Positions 22,929 through 37,170 of a stretch of DNA of 64,000 bases are shown in pieces. The notes beneath the pieces are model-generated. The model worked only from the letters and a program-made list of their open reading frames with translations, was not told the origin of the DNA and searched no databases. Origin of the DNA: Archivesica marissinica (lineage: Eukaryota > Mollusca > Bivalvia > Venerida > Vesicomyidae); assembly GCA_014843695.1 (NCBI GenBank), contig CM026391.1, positions 21,979,518 to 22,043,517 on the forward strand, read 5' to 3'. The translations under genes and the position numbers were made by a program. The stretch's first letter is position 1. The number at the start of each line of letters is the position of its first letter.

Positions 22929-24430
22929 GGTAAATTGTTACAAGGTGTATTGTACACACGTTACATTTTGTATTGTTACAGGGTGTATCGTTCAAGCGTT
23001 ACATTGTGCATTGTTACAGGGTGTATTGTACATACGTTACATTGTGCATTGTTACAGGGTGTATTGTGCATACGTTACATTGTGCATTGTTACAATGTGT
23101 ATTGTACATGCGTTACATTGTGCATTGTTACAGGGTGTGTTGTACATGCGTTACATGGTGTGTTGTACAGGCGTTACAGTGTGTATTGTACATAGGTTAC
23201 ATTGTGCATTGTTACAGGGTGTGTTGTACATGCATTACAGTGTTACATTGTGCATTGTTAGATGGTGTGTTGTACATACGTTACATTGTTACAGGGCGTA
23301 TTGTATATACGTTACATTGTGCATTGTTACAGGGTGTATTGTACATACGTTACGATGTGCATTGTTACAGTGTATATTGTACATACGTTACATTGTGCAT
23401 TGTTACAGGGTGTGTTGTACATGCGTTACATTGTGTGTTGTACAGGCGTTACAGTGTGTATTGTACATACGTTACATTGTGCATTGTTACAGGGTGTGTT
23501 GTACATGCATTACAGTGTTACATTGTGCATTGTTACATGGTGTATTGTACATACGTTACAGGGTGTATTGTACATGCATTACAGTGTTACAGTGTGTATT
23601 GTATATACGTTACATTGTGCATTGTTACAGGGTGTATTGTACATACGTTACATTGTGCATTGTTACAGGGTGTATTGTACATACGTTACATTGTGCATTG
23701 TTACAGGGTGTGTTGTACATGCATTAGTGTTACATTGTTACAGGATGTATTGTACATACGTTACAGGGTGTATTGTACACATGTTACATTGTGCATTGTT
23801 AGAGGGTGTGTTGTACATGCATTACAGTATTACATGGTGTATTGTACATGCGTTACATTGTGCATAGTTACAGGGTGTATTGTACATGCGTTACATTGTG
23901 CATTGTTACAGGGTGTATTGTACATGCGTTACATTGTGCATTGTTACAGGGTGTATTGTACATACGTTACAGGGTGTATTGTACATGCGTTACATTGTGC
24001 ATTGTTACAGGATGTATTGTACATACGTTACAGGGTGTATTGTACATGCGTTACATTGTGCATTGTTACAGGGTGTATTGTACATACGTTACAGGGTGTA
24101 TTGTACATACGTTACATTGTGCATTGTTACAGGGTGTGTTGTACATGCGTTACATTGTTACAGGGTGTGTTGTACATGCATTACAGTGTTACATTGTGCA
24201 TTGGTACAGGGTGTATTGTACATGCGTTACATTGTGCATTGGTACAGGGTGTATTGTACATACGTTACATTTTGCATTGTTACAGGGTGTATTGTACATA
24301 CGTTACATTGTGCATTGTTACAGGGTGTGTTGTACATGCATTACAGTGTTACATTGTTACAGTGTGTATTGTACACGCGTTACATTGTGCATTGTTACAG
24401 GGTGTATTGTACATACGTTACATTGTGCAT
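22929..24430. repeat. Satellite 3 block with private variants, copied at 36.6-38.0 kb
   Basis: The block shares rare words with the segment at 36,581-38,020. These are a TTCAAGCG core, TTACAATGTGTATTG, CATGCATTAGTGTT, TACACATGTTACATT, TTAGAGGG and GTACACGCG. The offset is 13,652 bp at the start and about 13,600 bp at the end. A third, more diverged relative lies at about 41.5-42.3 kb. Confidence 0.7.
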
Positions 24431-27400
24431 TGTTACAGGATGTATTGTACATACGTTAAATTGTGCATTGTTACAGTGTGTATTGTACATACGTTACATT
24501 GTGCATTGTTACAGGGTGTGTTGTACATGCATTAGTGTTAGATTGTTACATGGTGTGTTGTACATACGTTACCTTGTTACAGGGTGTATTTTATATACGT
24601 TACATTGTTACAGGGTGTATTGTACATGCGTTACATTGTGCAGTGTTACAGGGTGTATTGTACATACGTTACATTGTGCATTGTTACAGTGTGTATTGTA
24701 CATACGTTACATTGTTACAGGGTGTGTTGTACATGCGTTACATTGTTACATGGTGTGTTGTACATGCGTTACAGTGTGTATGTTACATACGTTACATTGT
24801 GCATTGTTACAGGGTGTGTTGTACATGCATTACAGTGTTACATGGTATATTGTACATACGTGACAGTGTGCATTGTTACAGGGTGTATTGTACATACGTT
24901 ACATTGTGCATTGTTACAGTGTGTATTGTACATACGTTACATTGTGCATTGTTACAGGGTGTGTTGTACATGCATTACATGGTGTGTTGTACAGGCGTTA
25001 CAGTGTGTATTGTACATACGTTACATTGTGCATTTTTACAGGGTGTGTTGTGCATACGTTACATTGTGCATTGTTACAGGGTGTATTGTACATACGTTAC
25101 ATTGTGCATTGTTACAGGGTGTGTTGTACATGCATTACAGTGTTACATGTTGTGTTGTACATACGTTACATTGTTGCAGGGTGTATTGTACATACGTTAC
25201 ATTGTTACAGGGTGTATTGTACATGCGTTACATTGTGCATTGTTACACGGTGTATTGTACATACGTTACATTGTGCATTATTACAGGGTGTGTTGTACAT
25301 GCATTACAGTGTTACATTGTTACAGGGTGTGTTGTACATACGTTACATTGTTACAGGGTGTATTGTATATACGTTACATTGTGCATTGTTACAGGGTGTA
25401 TTGTACATACGTTACATTGTGCATTGTTACAGGGTGTATTGTACATACGTTACCTTGTGCATTGTTACAGGGTGTGTTGTACATGCATTAGTGTTACATT
25501 GTTACAGGGTGTATTGTACATACGTTAAAGGGTGTATTGTACACATGTTGCATTGTGCATTGTTACATTGTGTATTGTACATGCGTTACATTGTGCATTG
25601 TTACAGGGTGTATTGTACACACGTTACATTGTGCATTGTTACAGTGTGTATTGTACATACGTTACATTGTGCATTGTTACAGGGTGTGTTGTACATGCAT
25701 TATAGTGTTAGATTGTTACATGGTGTGTTGTACATACGTTGCATTGTTACAGGGTGTATTGTATATACGTTACATTGTGCATTGTTACAGGGTGTATTGT
25801 ACATGCGTTACATTGTGCATAGTTACAGGGTGTATTGTACATACGTTACATTGTGCATTGTTACAGTGTGTATTGTACATAGGTTACATTGTGCATTGTT
25901 ACAGGGTGTGTTGTACATACGTTACATTGTGCATTGTTACAGGGTGTATTGTACATATGTTACATTGTGCATTGTTACAGTGTGTATTGTACATACGTTA
26001 CATTGTGCATTGTTACAGGGTGTGTTGTACATGCGTTACATGGTGTGTTGTACAGGCGTTACATTGTGTATTGTATATACGTTACATTGTGCATTGTTAC
26101 AGGGTGTGTTGTACATACGTTACATTGTGCATTGTTACAGGGTGTATTGTACATACGTTAGATTGTGCATTGTTACAGGGTGTATTGAACAAGCGTTACA
26201 TTGTGCATTGTTACAGGGTGTATTGTACATACGTTACATTGTGCATTGTTACAGTGTGTATTGTACATACGTTACATTGTTACAGGGTGTGTTGTACATG
26301 CGTTACATTGTGTGTTGTACATGCGTTACAGTGTGTATTGTACATACGTTACATTGTGCATTGTTACAGGGTGTGTTGTACTTGCATTACAGTGTTACAT
26401 TGTTACATGGTGTGTTGTACATACGTTACATTGTTACAGGGTATATTGTACACACGTTACATTGTGCATTGTTACAGGGTGTATTGTACTTACGTTACAT
26501 TGTGCATTGTTACAGTGTGTATTGTGCATACGTTACATTGTGCATTGTTACAGGGTGTGTTGTACATGCGTTACATGGTGTGTTGTACAGGCGTTACAGT
26601 GTGTATTGTACATACGTTACATTGTGCATTGTTACAGGGTGTGTTGTACATACGTTACATTGTGCATTGTTACAGGGTGTATTGTACATGCATTACAGTG
26701 TTACATAGTGTGTTGTACATACGTTAAATTGTTACAGGGTGTATTGTACATACGTTACATTGTGCATTGTTACAGGGTGTATTGTACAAGCGTTACATTG
26801 TGCTTTGTTACAGGGTGTATTGTAAATACGTTACATTGTGCATTGTTACAGGGTGTATTGTGCATACGTTACATTGTTACAGGGTGTGTTGTACACGCGT
26901 TACTTGGTGTGTTGTACATGCGTTACAGTGTGTTTTGTACATACGTTACATTGTGCATTGTTACAGGGTGTATTGTACATGCGTTACATTGTGCAGTGTT
27001 ACAGGGTGTATTGTACATACGTTACATTGTGCATTGTTACAGTGTGTGTTGTACATGCGTTACATTGTGAGTTGTACATGCGTTACAGTGTGTATTGTAC
27101 ATACGTTACATTGTGCATTGTTACAGGGTGTGTTGTACATGCATTACAGTGTTACATTGTTACATGGTGTGTTGTACATACGTTACATTGTTACAGGGTA
27201 TATTGTACATTCGTTACATTGTGCATTGTTACAGGGTGTATTGTACATACGTTACATTGTGCATTGTTACAGTTTGTATTGTGCATACGTTTCATTGTGC
27301 ATTGTTACAGGGTGTGTTGTACATGCGTTACATGGTGTGTTGTACAGGCGTTACAGTGTGTATTGTACATACGTTACATTGTGCATTGTTACAGGGTGTG

Positions 27401-27521
27401 TTGTACATACGTTACATTGTGCATTGTTACAGGGTGTATTGTACATACGTTACATTGTGCATTGTTTGTTACAGGGTGTGTTGTACATGCATTACAGTGT
27501 TACATAGTGTGTTGTACATAC

Positions 27522-29531
27522 GTTAAATTGTTACAGGGTGTATTGTACATACGTTACATTGTGCATTGTTACACGGTGTATTGTACAAGCGTTACATTGT
27601 GCATTGTTACAGGGTGTATTGTACATACGTTACATTGTGCATTGTTACAGGGTGTATTGTGCATACGTTACATTGTTACAGGGTGTGTTGTACATGCGTT
27701 ACAGTGTGTATTGTACATACGTTACATTGTGCATTGTTACAGGGTGTGTTGTACATGCATTACAGTGTTACATTGTGCATTGGTACAGGGTGTATTGTAC
27801 ATGCGTTACATTGTGCATTGTTACAGGGTGTATTGTACATACGTTACATTGTGCATTGTTACAGGGTGTGTTGTACATGCATTACAGTGTTACATTGTGC
27901 ATTGTTACAGGGTGTATTGTACATGCGTTACATTGTGCATTGTTACAGGGTGTATTGTACATACATTACAGTGTTACATTGTGCATTGTTACAGTGTTTA
28001 TTGTACATGCGTTACATTGTGCATTGTTACAGGGTGTATTGTACATACGTTACATTGTGCATTGTTACAGGGTGTATTGTACATACGTTACATTGTGCAT
28101 TGTTACATGGTGTATTGTACATACGTTACAGGGTGTATTGTACATGCGTTACATTGTGCATTGTTACAGGGTGTGTTGTACATGCGTTACATTGTGCATT
28201 GTTACATGGTGTATTGTACATGCGTTACATTGTTACAGGGTGTGTTGTACATGCGTTACATTGTGCATTGTTACAGGGTGTGTTGTACATGCGTTACATT
28301 GTGTGTTGTACAGGCGTTACAGTGTGTATTGTACATACGTTACATTGAGCATTGTTACAGGGTGTGTTGTACATGCATTACAGTGTTACATTGTGCATTG
28401 TTATATTGTGTATTGTACATGCGTTACATTGTGCATTGTTACAGGGTGTATTGTACATACGTTACATTGTGCATTGTTACAGGGTGTATTGTACATACGT
28501 TACATTGTGCATTGTTACAGGGTGTATTGTACATACGTTACATTGTGCATTGTTACAGGGTGTGTTGTACATGCATTACAGTGTTACATTGTTACAGGGT
28601 GTATTGTACATGCGTTACATTGTGCATTGTTACAGGGTGTATTGTACATACGTTACATTGTGCATTGTTACAGGGTGTATTGTACATACGTTACATTGTG
28701 CATTGTTACAGTGTGTATTGTACATACGTTACATTGTGCATTGTTACATGGTGTGTTGGACATGCGTTACATTGTTACATGGTGTGTTGTACTTGCGTTA
28801 CAGAGTGTATTGTACATACGTTACATTGTGCATTGTTACAGGGTGTGTTGTACATGCATTACAGTGTTAGATTGTTACATGGTGTGTTGTACATACGTTA
28901 CATTGTTACAGGGTGTATTGTATATACGTTACATTGTGCATTGTTACAGGGTGTATTGTACATGCGTTACATTGTGCAGTGTTACAGGGTGTATTGTACA
29001 TACGTTACATTGTGCATTGTTACAGTGTGTATTGTACATACGTTACATTGTTACAGGGTGTGTTGTACATGCGTTACATTGTGAGTTGTACATGCGTTAT
29101 AGTGTATATTGTACATACGTTACATTGTGCATTGTTACAGGGTATGTTGTACATGCATTACAGTGTTACATTGTTACATGGTGTGTTGTACATACGTTAC
29201 ATTGTTACAGGGTATATTGTACATACGTTACATTGTGCATTGTTACAGGGTGTATTGTACATACTTTACATTGTGCATTGTTACAGTGTGTATTGTGCAT
29301 ACGTTACATTGTGCATTGTTACAGGGTGTGTTGTACATGCGTTACATGGTGTGTTGTACAGGCGTTACAGTGTGTATTGTACATACGTTACATTGTGCAT
29401 TGTTACAGGGTGTGTTGTACATACGTTACATTGTGCATTGTTACAGGGTGTATTGTACATACGTTACATTGTGCATTGTTACAGGGTGTGTTGTACATGC
29501 ATTACAGTGTTACATAGTGTGTTGTACATAC
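27522..29531. repeat. Satellite 3 higher-order copy, 2,010 bp
   Basis: Bounded by GTTAAATTGTTACAGG landmarks. It contains TACAAGCG, then TTGAGCATTG (28,345), then the TTATATTGTG marker, in the same order as the copy at 19,218. Confidence 0.7.
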
Positions 29532-31838
29532 GTTAAATTGTTACAGGGTGTATTGTACATACGTTACATTGTGCATTGTTACAGGGTGTATTGTTCAAGC
29601 GTTACATTGTGCATTGTTACAGGGTGTATTGTACATACGTTACATTGTGCATTGTTACAGGGTGTATTGTGCATACGTTACATTGTGCATTGTTACAATG
29701 TGTATTGTACATGCGTTACATTGTGCATTGTTACAGGGTGTGTTGTACATGCGTTACATGGTGTGTTGTACAGGCGTTACAGGGTGTATTGTACATACGT
29801 TACATTGTGCATTGTTACATGGTGTATTGTACATACGTTACAGGGTGTATTGTACATGCGTTACATTGTGCATTGTTGCAGGGTGTGTTGTACATGCGTT
29901 ACATTGTGCATTGTTACATGGTGTATTGTACATGCGTTACATTGTTACAGGGTGTGTTGTACATGCGTTACATTGTGCATTGTTACAGGGTGTGTTGTAT
30001 ATGCGTTACTTTGTGTGTTGTACATGCGTTACAGTGTGTTTTGTACATACGTTACATTGTGCATTGTTACAGGGTGTGGTGTACATGCATTACAGTGTTA
30101 CAGTGTGCATTGGTACAGGGTGTATTATACATGCGTTACATTGTGCATTGTTACAGGGTGTATTGTACATACGTTACATTGTGCATTGTTACAGGGTGTG
30201 TTGTACATGCATTACAGTGTTACATTGTGCATTGGTTCAGGGTGTGTTGTACATGCATTACAGTGTTACATTGTGCATTGTTACAGAGTGTATTGTACAT
30301 GCGTTACATTGGGCATTGTTACAGGGTGTATTGTACATACATTACAGTGTTACATTGTGCATTGTTACAGTGTGTATTGTACATGCGTTACATTGTGCAT
30401 TGTTACAGGGTGTATTGTACATACGTTACATTGTGCATTGTTACAGGGTGTATTGTACATACGTTACATTGTGCATAGTTACATGGTGTATTGTACATAC
30501 GTTACAGGGTGTATTGTACATGCGTTACAGTGTGCATTGTTACAGGGTGTGTTGTACATGCGTTACATTGTGCATTGTTACATGGTGTATTGTACATGCG
30601 TTACATTGTTACAGGGTGTGTTGTACATGCGTTACATTGTGCATTGTTACAGGGTGTGTTGTACATGCGTTACATTGTGTGTTGTACAGGCGTTACAGTG
30701 TGTATTGTACATACGTTACATTGAGCATTGTTACAGGGTGTGTTGTACATGCATTACAGTGTTACATTGTGCATTGTTATATTGTGTATTGTACATGCGT
30801 TACATTGTGCATTGTTACAGGGTGTATTGTACATACGTTACATTGTGCATTGTTACAGGGTGTATTGTACATACGTTACATTGTGCATTGTTACAGGGTG
30901 TATTGTACATACGTTACATTGTGCATTGTTACAGGGTGTGTTGTACATGCATTACAGTGTTACATTGTTACAGGGTGTATTGTACATGCGTTACATTGTG
31001 CATTGTTACAGGGTGTATTGTACATACGTTACATTGTGCATTGTTACAGGATGTATTGTACATACGTTACATTGTGCATTGTTACAGTGTGTATTGTACA
31101 TACGTTACATTGTGCATTGTTACAGGGTGTGTTGGACATGCGTTACATTGTTACATGGTGTGTTGTACATGCGTTACAGAGTGTATTGTACATACGTTAC
31201 ATTGTGCATTGTTACAGGGTGTGTTGTACATGCATTACAGTGTTAGATTGTTACATGGTGTGTTGTACATACGTTACATTGTTACAGGGTGTATTGTATA
31301 TACGTTACATAGTGCATTGTTACAGGGTGTATTGTACATGCGTTACATTGTGCAGTGTTACAGGGTGTATTGTACATACGTTACATTGTGCATTGTTACA
31401 GTGTGTGTTGTACATGCGTTACATTGTGAGTTGTACATGCGTTACAGTGTGTATTGTACATACGTTACATTGTGCATTGTTACAGGGTGTGTTGTACATG
31501 CATTACAGTGTTACATTGTTACATGGTGTGTTGTACATACGTTACATTGTTACAGGGTATATTGTACATTCGTTACATTGTGCATTGTTACAGGGTGTAT
31601 TGTACATACGTTACATTGTGCATTGTTACAGTGTGTATTGTGCATACGTTACATTGTGCATTGTTACAGGGTGTGTTGTACATGCGTTACATGGTGTGTT
31701 GTACAGGCGTTACAGTGTGTATTGTACATACGTTACATTGTGCATTGTTACAGGGTGTGTTGTACATACGTTACATTGTGCATTGTTACAGGGTGTGTTG
31801 TACATGCATTACAGTGTTACATAGTGTGTTGTACATAC
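29532..31838. repeat. Satellite 3 higher-order copy, 2,307 bp
   Basis: Same landmark order, with TTGAGCATTG at 30,721. The TACAAGCG core is replaced by TTCAAGCG, a variant also seen at about 22,993, 33,930 and 36,650. The extra length comes from additional core units in the first third. Confidence 0.7.
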
Positions 31839-33866
31839 GTTAAATTGTTACAGGGTGTATTGTACATACGTTACATTGTGCATTGTTACACGGTGTATTG
31901 TACAAGCGTTACATTGTGCATTGTTACAGGGTGTATTGTACATACGTTACATTGTGCATTGTTACAGGGTGTATTGTGCATACGTTACATTGTTACAGGG
32001 TGTGTTGTACATGCGTTACTTGGTGTGTTGTACATGCGTTACAGTGTGTATTGTACATACGTTACATTGTGCATTGTTACAGGGTGTGTTGTACATGCAT
32101 TACAGTGTTACATTGTGCATTGGTACAGGGTGTATTGTACATGCGTTACATTGTGCATTGTTACAGGGTGTATTGTACATACGTTACATTGTGCATTGTT
32201 ACAGGGTGTGTTGTACATGCATTACAGTGTTACATTGTGCATTGGTACAGGGTGTGTTGTACATGCATTACAGTGTTACATTGTGCATTGTTACAGTGTG
32301 TATTGTACATGCGTTACATTGGGCATTGTTACAGGGTGTATTGTACATACATTACAGTGTTACATTGTGCATTGTTACAGTGTTTATTGTACATGCGTTA
32401 CATTGTGCATTGTTACAGGGTGTATTGTACATACGTTACATTGTGCATTGTTACAGGGTGTATTGTACATACGTTACATTGTGCATTGTTACATGGTGTA
32501 TTGTACATACGTTACAGGGTGTATTGTACATGCGTTACATTGTGCATTGTTGCAGGGTGTGTTGTACATGCGTTACATTGTGCATTGTTACATGGTGTAT
32601 TGTACATGCGTTACATTGTTACAGGGTGTGTTGTACATGCGTTACATTGTTACAGGGTGTGTTGTACATGCGTTACATTGTTACAGGGTGTGTTGTACAT
32701 GCGTTACATTGTGCATTGTTACAGGGTGTGTTGTACATGCGTTACATTATGCATTGTTATATTGTGTATTGTACATGCGTTACATTGTGCATTGTTACAG
32801 GGTGTATTGTACATACGTTACTGTGCATTGTTACAGGGTGTATTGTACATACGTTACATTGTGCATTGTTACAGGGTGTATTGTACATACGTTACATTGT
32901 GCATTGTTACAGGGTGTGTTGTACATGCATTACAGTGTTCATTGTTACAGGGTGTATTGTACATGCGTTACATTGTGCATTGTTACAGGGTGTATTGTAC
33001 ATACGTTACATTGTGCATTGTTACAGGGTGTATTGTACATACGTTACATTGTGCATTGTTACAGTGTGTATTGTACATACGTTACATTGTGCATTGTTAC
33101 ATGGTGTGTTGGACATACGTTACATTGTGCATTGTTACAGAGTGTATTGTACATACGTTACATTGTGCATTGTTACAGGGTGTGTTGTACATGCATTACA
33201 GTGTGATTGTTACATGGTGTGTTGTACATACGTTACATTGTTACAGGGTGTATTGTATATACGTTACATTGTGCATTGTTACAGGGTGTATTGTACATGC
33301 GTTACATTGTGCAGTGTTACAGGGTGTATTGTACATACGTTACATTGTGCATTGTTACAGTGTGTATTGTACATACGTTACATTGTTACAGGGTGTGTTG
33401 TACATGCGTTACATTGTGAGTTGTACATGCGTTATAGTGTGTATTGTACATACGTTACATTGTGCATTGTTACAGGGTATGTTGTACATGCATTACAGTG
33501 TTACATTGTTACATGGTGTGTTGTACATACGTTACATTGTTACAGGGTATATTGTACATACGTTACATTGTGCATTGTTACAGGGTGTATTGTACATACT
33601 TTACATTGTGCATTGTTACAGTGTGTATTGTGCATACGTTACATTGTGCATTGTTACAGGGTGTGTTGTACATGCGTTACATGGTGTGTTGTACAGGCGT
33701 TACAGTGTGTATTGTACATACGTTACATTGTGCATTGTTACAGGGTGTGTTGTACATACGTTACATTGTGCATTGTTACAGGGTGTATTGTACATACGTT
33801 ACATTGTGCATTGTTACAGGGTGTGTTGTACATGCATTACAGTGTTACATAGTGTGTTGTACATAC
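31839..33866. repeat. Satellite 3 higher-order copy, 2,028 bp, partly rearranged
   Basis: Bounded by the same landmark. It lacks the TTGAGCATTG marker and has several small deletions between 32,740 and 33,210 (for example TACGTTACTGTGC), so its middle has been rearranged compared with neighbouring copies. Confidence 0.6.
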
Positions 33867-34574
33867 GTTAAATTGTTACAGGGTGTATTGTACATACGTT
33901 ACATTGTGCATTGTTACAGGGTGTATTGTTCAAGCGTTACATTGTGCATTGTTACAGGGTGTATTGTACATACGTTACATTGTGCATTGTTACAGGGTGT
34001 ATTGTGCATACGTTACATTGTGCATTGTTACAATGTGTATTGTACATGCGTTACATTGTGCATTGTTACAGGGTGTGTTGTACATGCGTTACATGGTGTG
34101 TTGTACAGGCGTTACAGGGTGTATTGTACATACGTTACATTGTGCATTGTTACAGGGTGTATTGTACATACGTTACATTGTGCATTGTTACATGGTGTAT
34201 TGTACATACGTTACAGGGTGTATTGTACATGCGTTACATTGTGCATTGTTGCAGGGTGTGTTGTACATGCGTTACATTGTGCATTGTTACATGGTGTATT
34301 GTACATGCGTTACATTGTTACAGGGTGTGTTGTACATGCGTTACATTGTGCATTGTTACAGGGTGTGTTGTACATGCGTTACATTGTGTGTTGTACAGGC
34401 GTTACAGTGTGTATTGTACATACGTTACATTGTGCATTGTTACAGGGTGTGTTGTACATGCATTACAGTGTTACATTGTGCATTGTTTATTGTGTATTGT
34501 ACATGCGTTACATTGTGCATTGTTACAGGGTGTATTGTACATACGTTACATTGTGCATTGTTACAGGGTGTATT

Positions 34575-36581
34575 GTACATACGTTACAGGGTGTATTGTA
34601 CATACGTTACATTGTGCATTGTTACAGGGTGTGTTGTACATGCATTACATTGTTACATTGTTACAGGGTGTATTGTACATGCGTTACATTGTGCATTGTT
34701 ACAGGGTGTATTGTACATACGTTACATTGTTACAGGGTGTATTGTACATACGTTACATTGTGCATTGTTACAGTGTGTATTGTACATACGTTACATTGTG
34801 CATTGTTACAGGGTGTGTTGTACATGCGTTACATTGTTCATTGTTACAGAGTGTATTGTACATACGTTACATTGTGCATTGTTACAGGGTGTGTTGTACA
34901 TGCATTACAGTGTTAGATTGTTACATGGTTTGTTGTACATACGTTACATTGTTACAGGGTGTATTGTATATACGTTACATTGTGCATTGTTACAGGGTGT
35001 ATTGTACATGCGTTACATTGTGCAGTGTTACATGGTGTATTGTACATACGTTACATTGTGCATTGTTACAGTGTGTATTGTACATACGTTACATTGTTAC
35101 AGGGTGTGTTGTACATGCGTTACATTGTGAGTTGTACATGCGTTATAGTGTGTATTGTACATACGTTACATTGTGCATTGTTACAGGGTATGTTGTACAT
35201 GCATTACAGTGTTACATTGTTACATGGTGTGTTGTACATACGTTACATTGTTACAGGGTATATTGTACATACGTTACATTGTGCATTGTTACAGGGTGTA
35301 TTGTACATACTTTACATTGTGCATTGTTACAGTGTGTATTGTGCATACGTTACAGTGTGCATTGTTACAGGGTGTGTTGTACATGCGTTACATGGTGTGT
35401 TGTACAGGCGTTACAGTGTGTATTTTACATACGTTACATTGTGCATTGTTACAGGGTGTGTTGTACATACGTTACATTGTGCATTGTTACAGGGTGTATT
35501 GTACATACGTTACATTGTGCATTGTTACAGGGTGTGTTGTACATGCATTACAGTGTTACATAGTGTGTTGTACATACGTTAAATTGTTATAGGGTGTATT
35601 GTACATACGTTACATTGTGCATTGTTACAGGGTGTATTGTACATGCATTACAGTGTTACATTGTTACAGGGTGTATTGTACATGCGTTACATTGTGCATT
35701 GTTACAGGGTATATTGTACATACGTTACATTGTGCATTGTTACAGGGTGTATTGTACATACGTTACATTGTGTATTGTTACAGTGTGTATTGTACATACG
35801 TTACATTGTGCATTGTTACAGGGTGTGTTGGACATGCGTTACATTGTTACATGGTGTGTTGTACATGCGTTACAGAGTGTATTGTACATACGTTACATTG
35901 TGCATTGTTACAGGGTGTGTTGTACATGCATTACAGTGTTAGATTGTTACATGGTGTGTTGTACATACGTTACATTGTTACAGGGTGTATTGTATATACG
36001 TTACATTGTGCATTGTTACAGGGTGTATTGTACATGCGTTACATTGTGCAGTGTTACATGGTGTATTGTACATACGTTACATTGTGCATTGTTACAGTGT
36101 GTATTGTACATACGTTACATTGTTACAGGGTGTGTTGTACATGCGTTACAGTGTGTATTGTACATACGTTACATTGTGCATTGTTACAGGGTGTGTTGTA
36201 CATGCATTACAGTGTTACATTGTTACATGGTGTGTTGTACATACGTTACATTGTTACAGGGTATATTGTACATACGTTACATTGTGCATTGTTACAGGGT
36301 GTATTGTACATACTTTACATTGTGCATTGTTACAGTGTGTATTGTGCATACGTTACAGTGTGCATTGTTACAGGGTGTGTTGTACATGCGTTACATGGTG
36401 TGTTGTACAGGCGTTACAGTGTGTATTTTACATACGTTACATTGTGCATTGTTACAGGGTGTGTTGTACATACGTTACATTGTGCATTGTTACAGGGTGT
36501 ATTGTACATACGTTACATTGTGCATTGTTACAGGGTGTGTTGTACATGCATTCCAGTGTTACATAGTGTGTTGTACATACG
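34575..36581. repeat. Recent ~1.0-kb tandem duplication inside satellite 3
   Basis: The GTTAAATTGTTATAGGG landmark (TATAGGG instead of TACAGGG) occurs at 35,578 and again 1,003 bp later at 36,581. The 440 bp before each landmark translate identically except for one residue in the same frame. Further left the offset is 1,026 bp, because one 23-bp unit (TTACATTGTGAGTTG type) is missing from the second copy. Both copies share rare forms such as GTATTTTACATACG and CAGTGTTACATGGTGTATTG. Confidence 0.75.
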
Positions 36582-37148
36582 TTAAATTGTTATAGGGTGT
36601 ATTGTACATACGTTACATTGTGCATTGTTACAGGGTGTATTGTTCAAGCGTTACATTGTGCATTGTTACAGGGTGTATTGTACATACGTTACATTGTGCA
36701 TTGTTACAGGGTGTATTGTGCATACGTTACATTGTGCATTGTTACAATGTGTATTGTACATGCGTTACATTGTGCATTGTTACAGGGTGTGTTGTACATG
36801 CGTTACATGGTGTGTTGTACAGGCGTTACAGTGTGTATTGTACATAGGTTACATTGTGCATTGTTACATGGTGTGTTGTACATGCATTACAGTGTTACAT
36901 TGTGCATTGTTACATGGTGTGTTGTACATACGTTACATTGTTACAGGGCGTATTGTATATACGTTACATTGTGCATTGTTACAGGGTGTATTGTACATAC
37001 GTTACGTTGTGCATTGTTACAGTGTGTATTGTACATACGTTACATTGTGCATTGTTACAGGGTGTGTTGTACATGCGTTACATTGTGTGTTGTACAGGCG
37101 TTACAGTGTGTATTGTACATACGTTACATTGTGCATTGTTACAGGGTG

Positions 37149-37170
37149 TTTGTTGTTTTGTGTTGTTTGG
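37149..37170. other. Non-repeat interruption in satellite 3
   Basis: TTTGTTGTTTTGTGTTGTTT replaces the expected repeat modules. It looks like a slippage product or local sequence error. The related block at about 23,500 has normal modules at this place. Confidence 0.6.
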
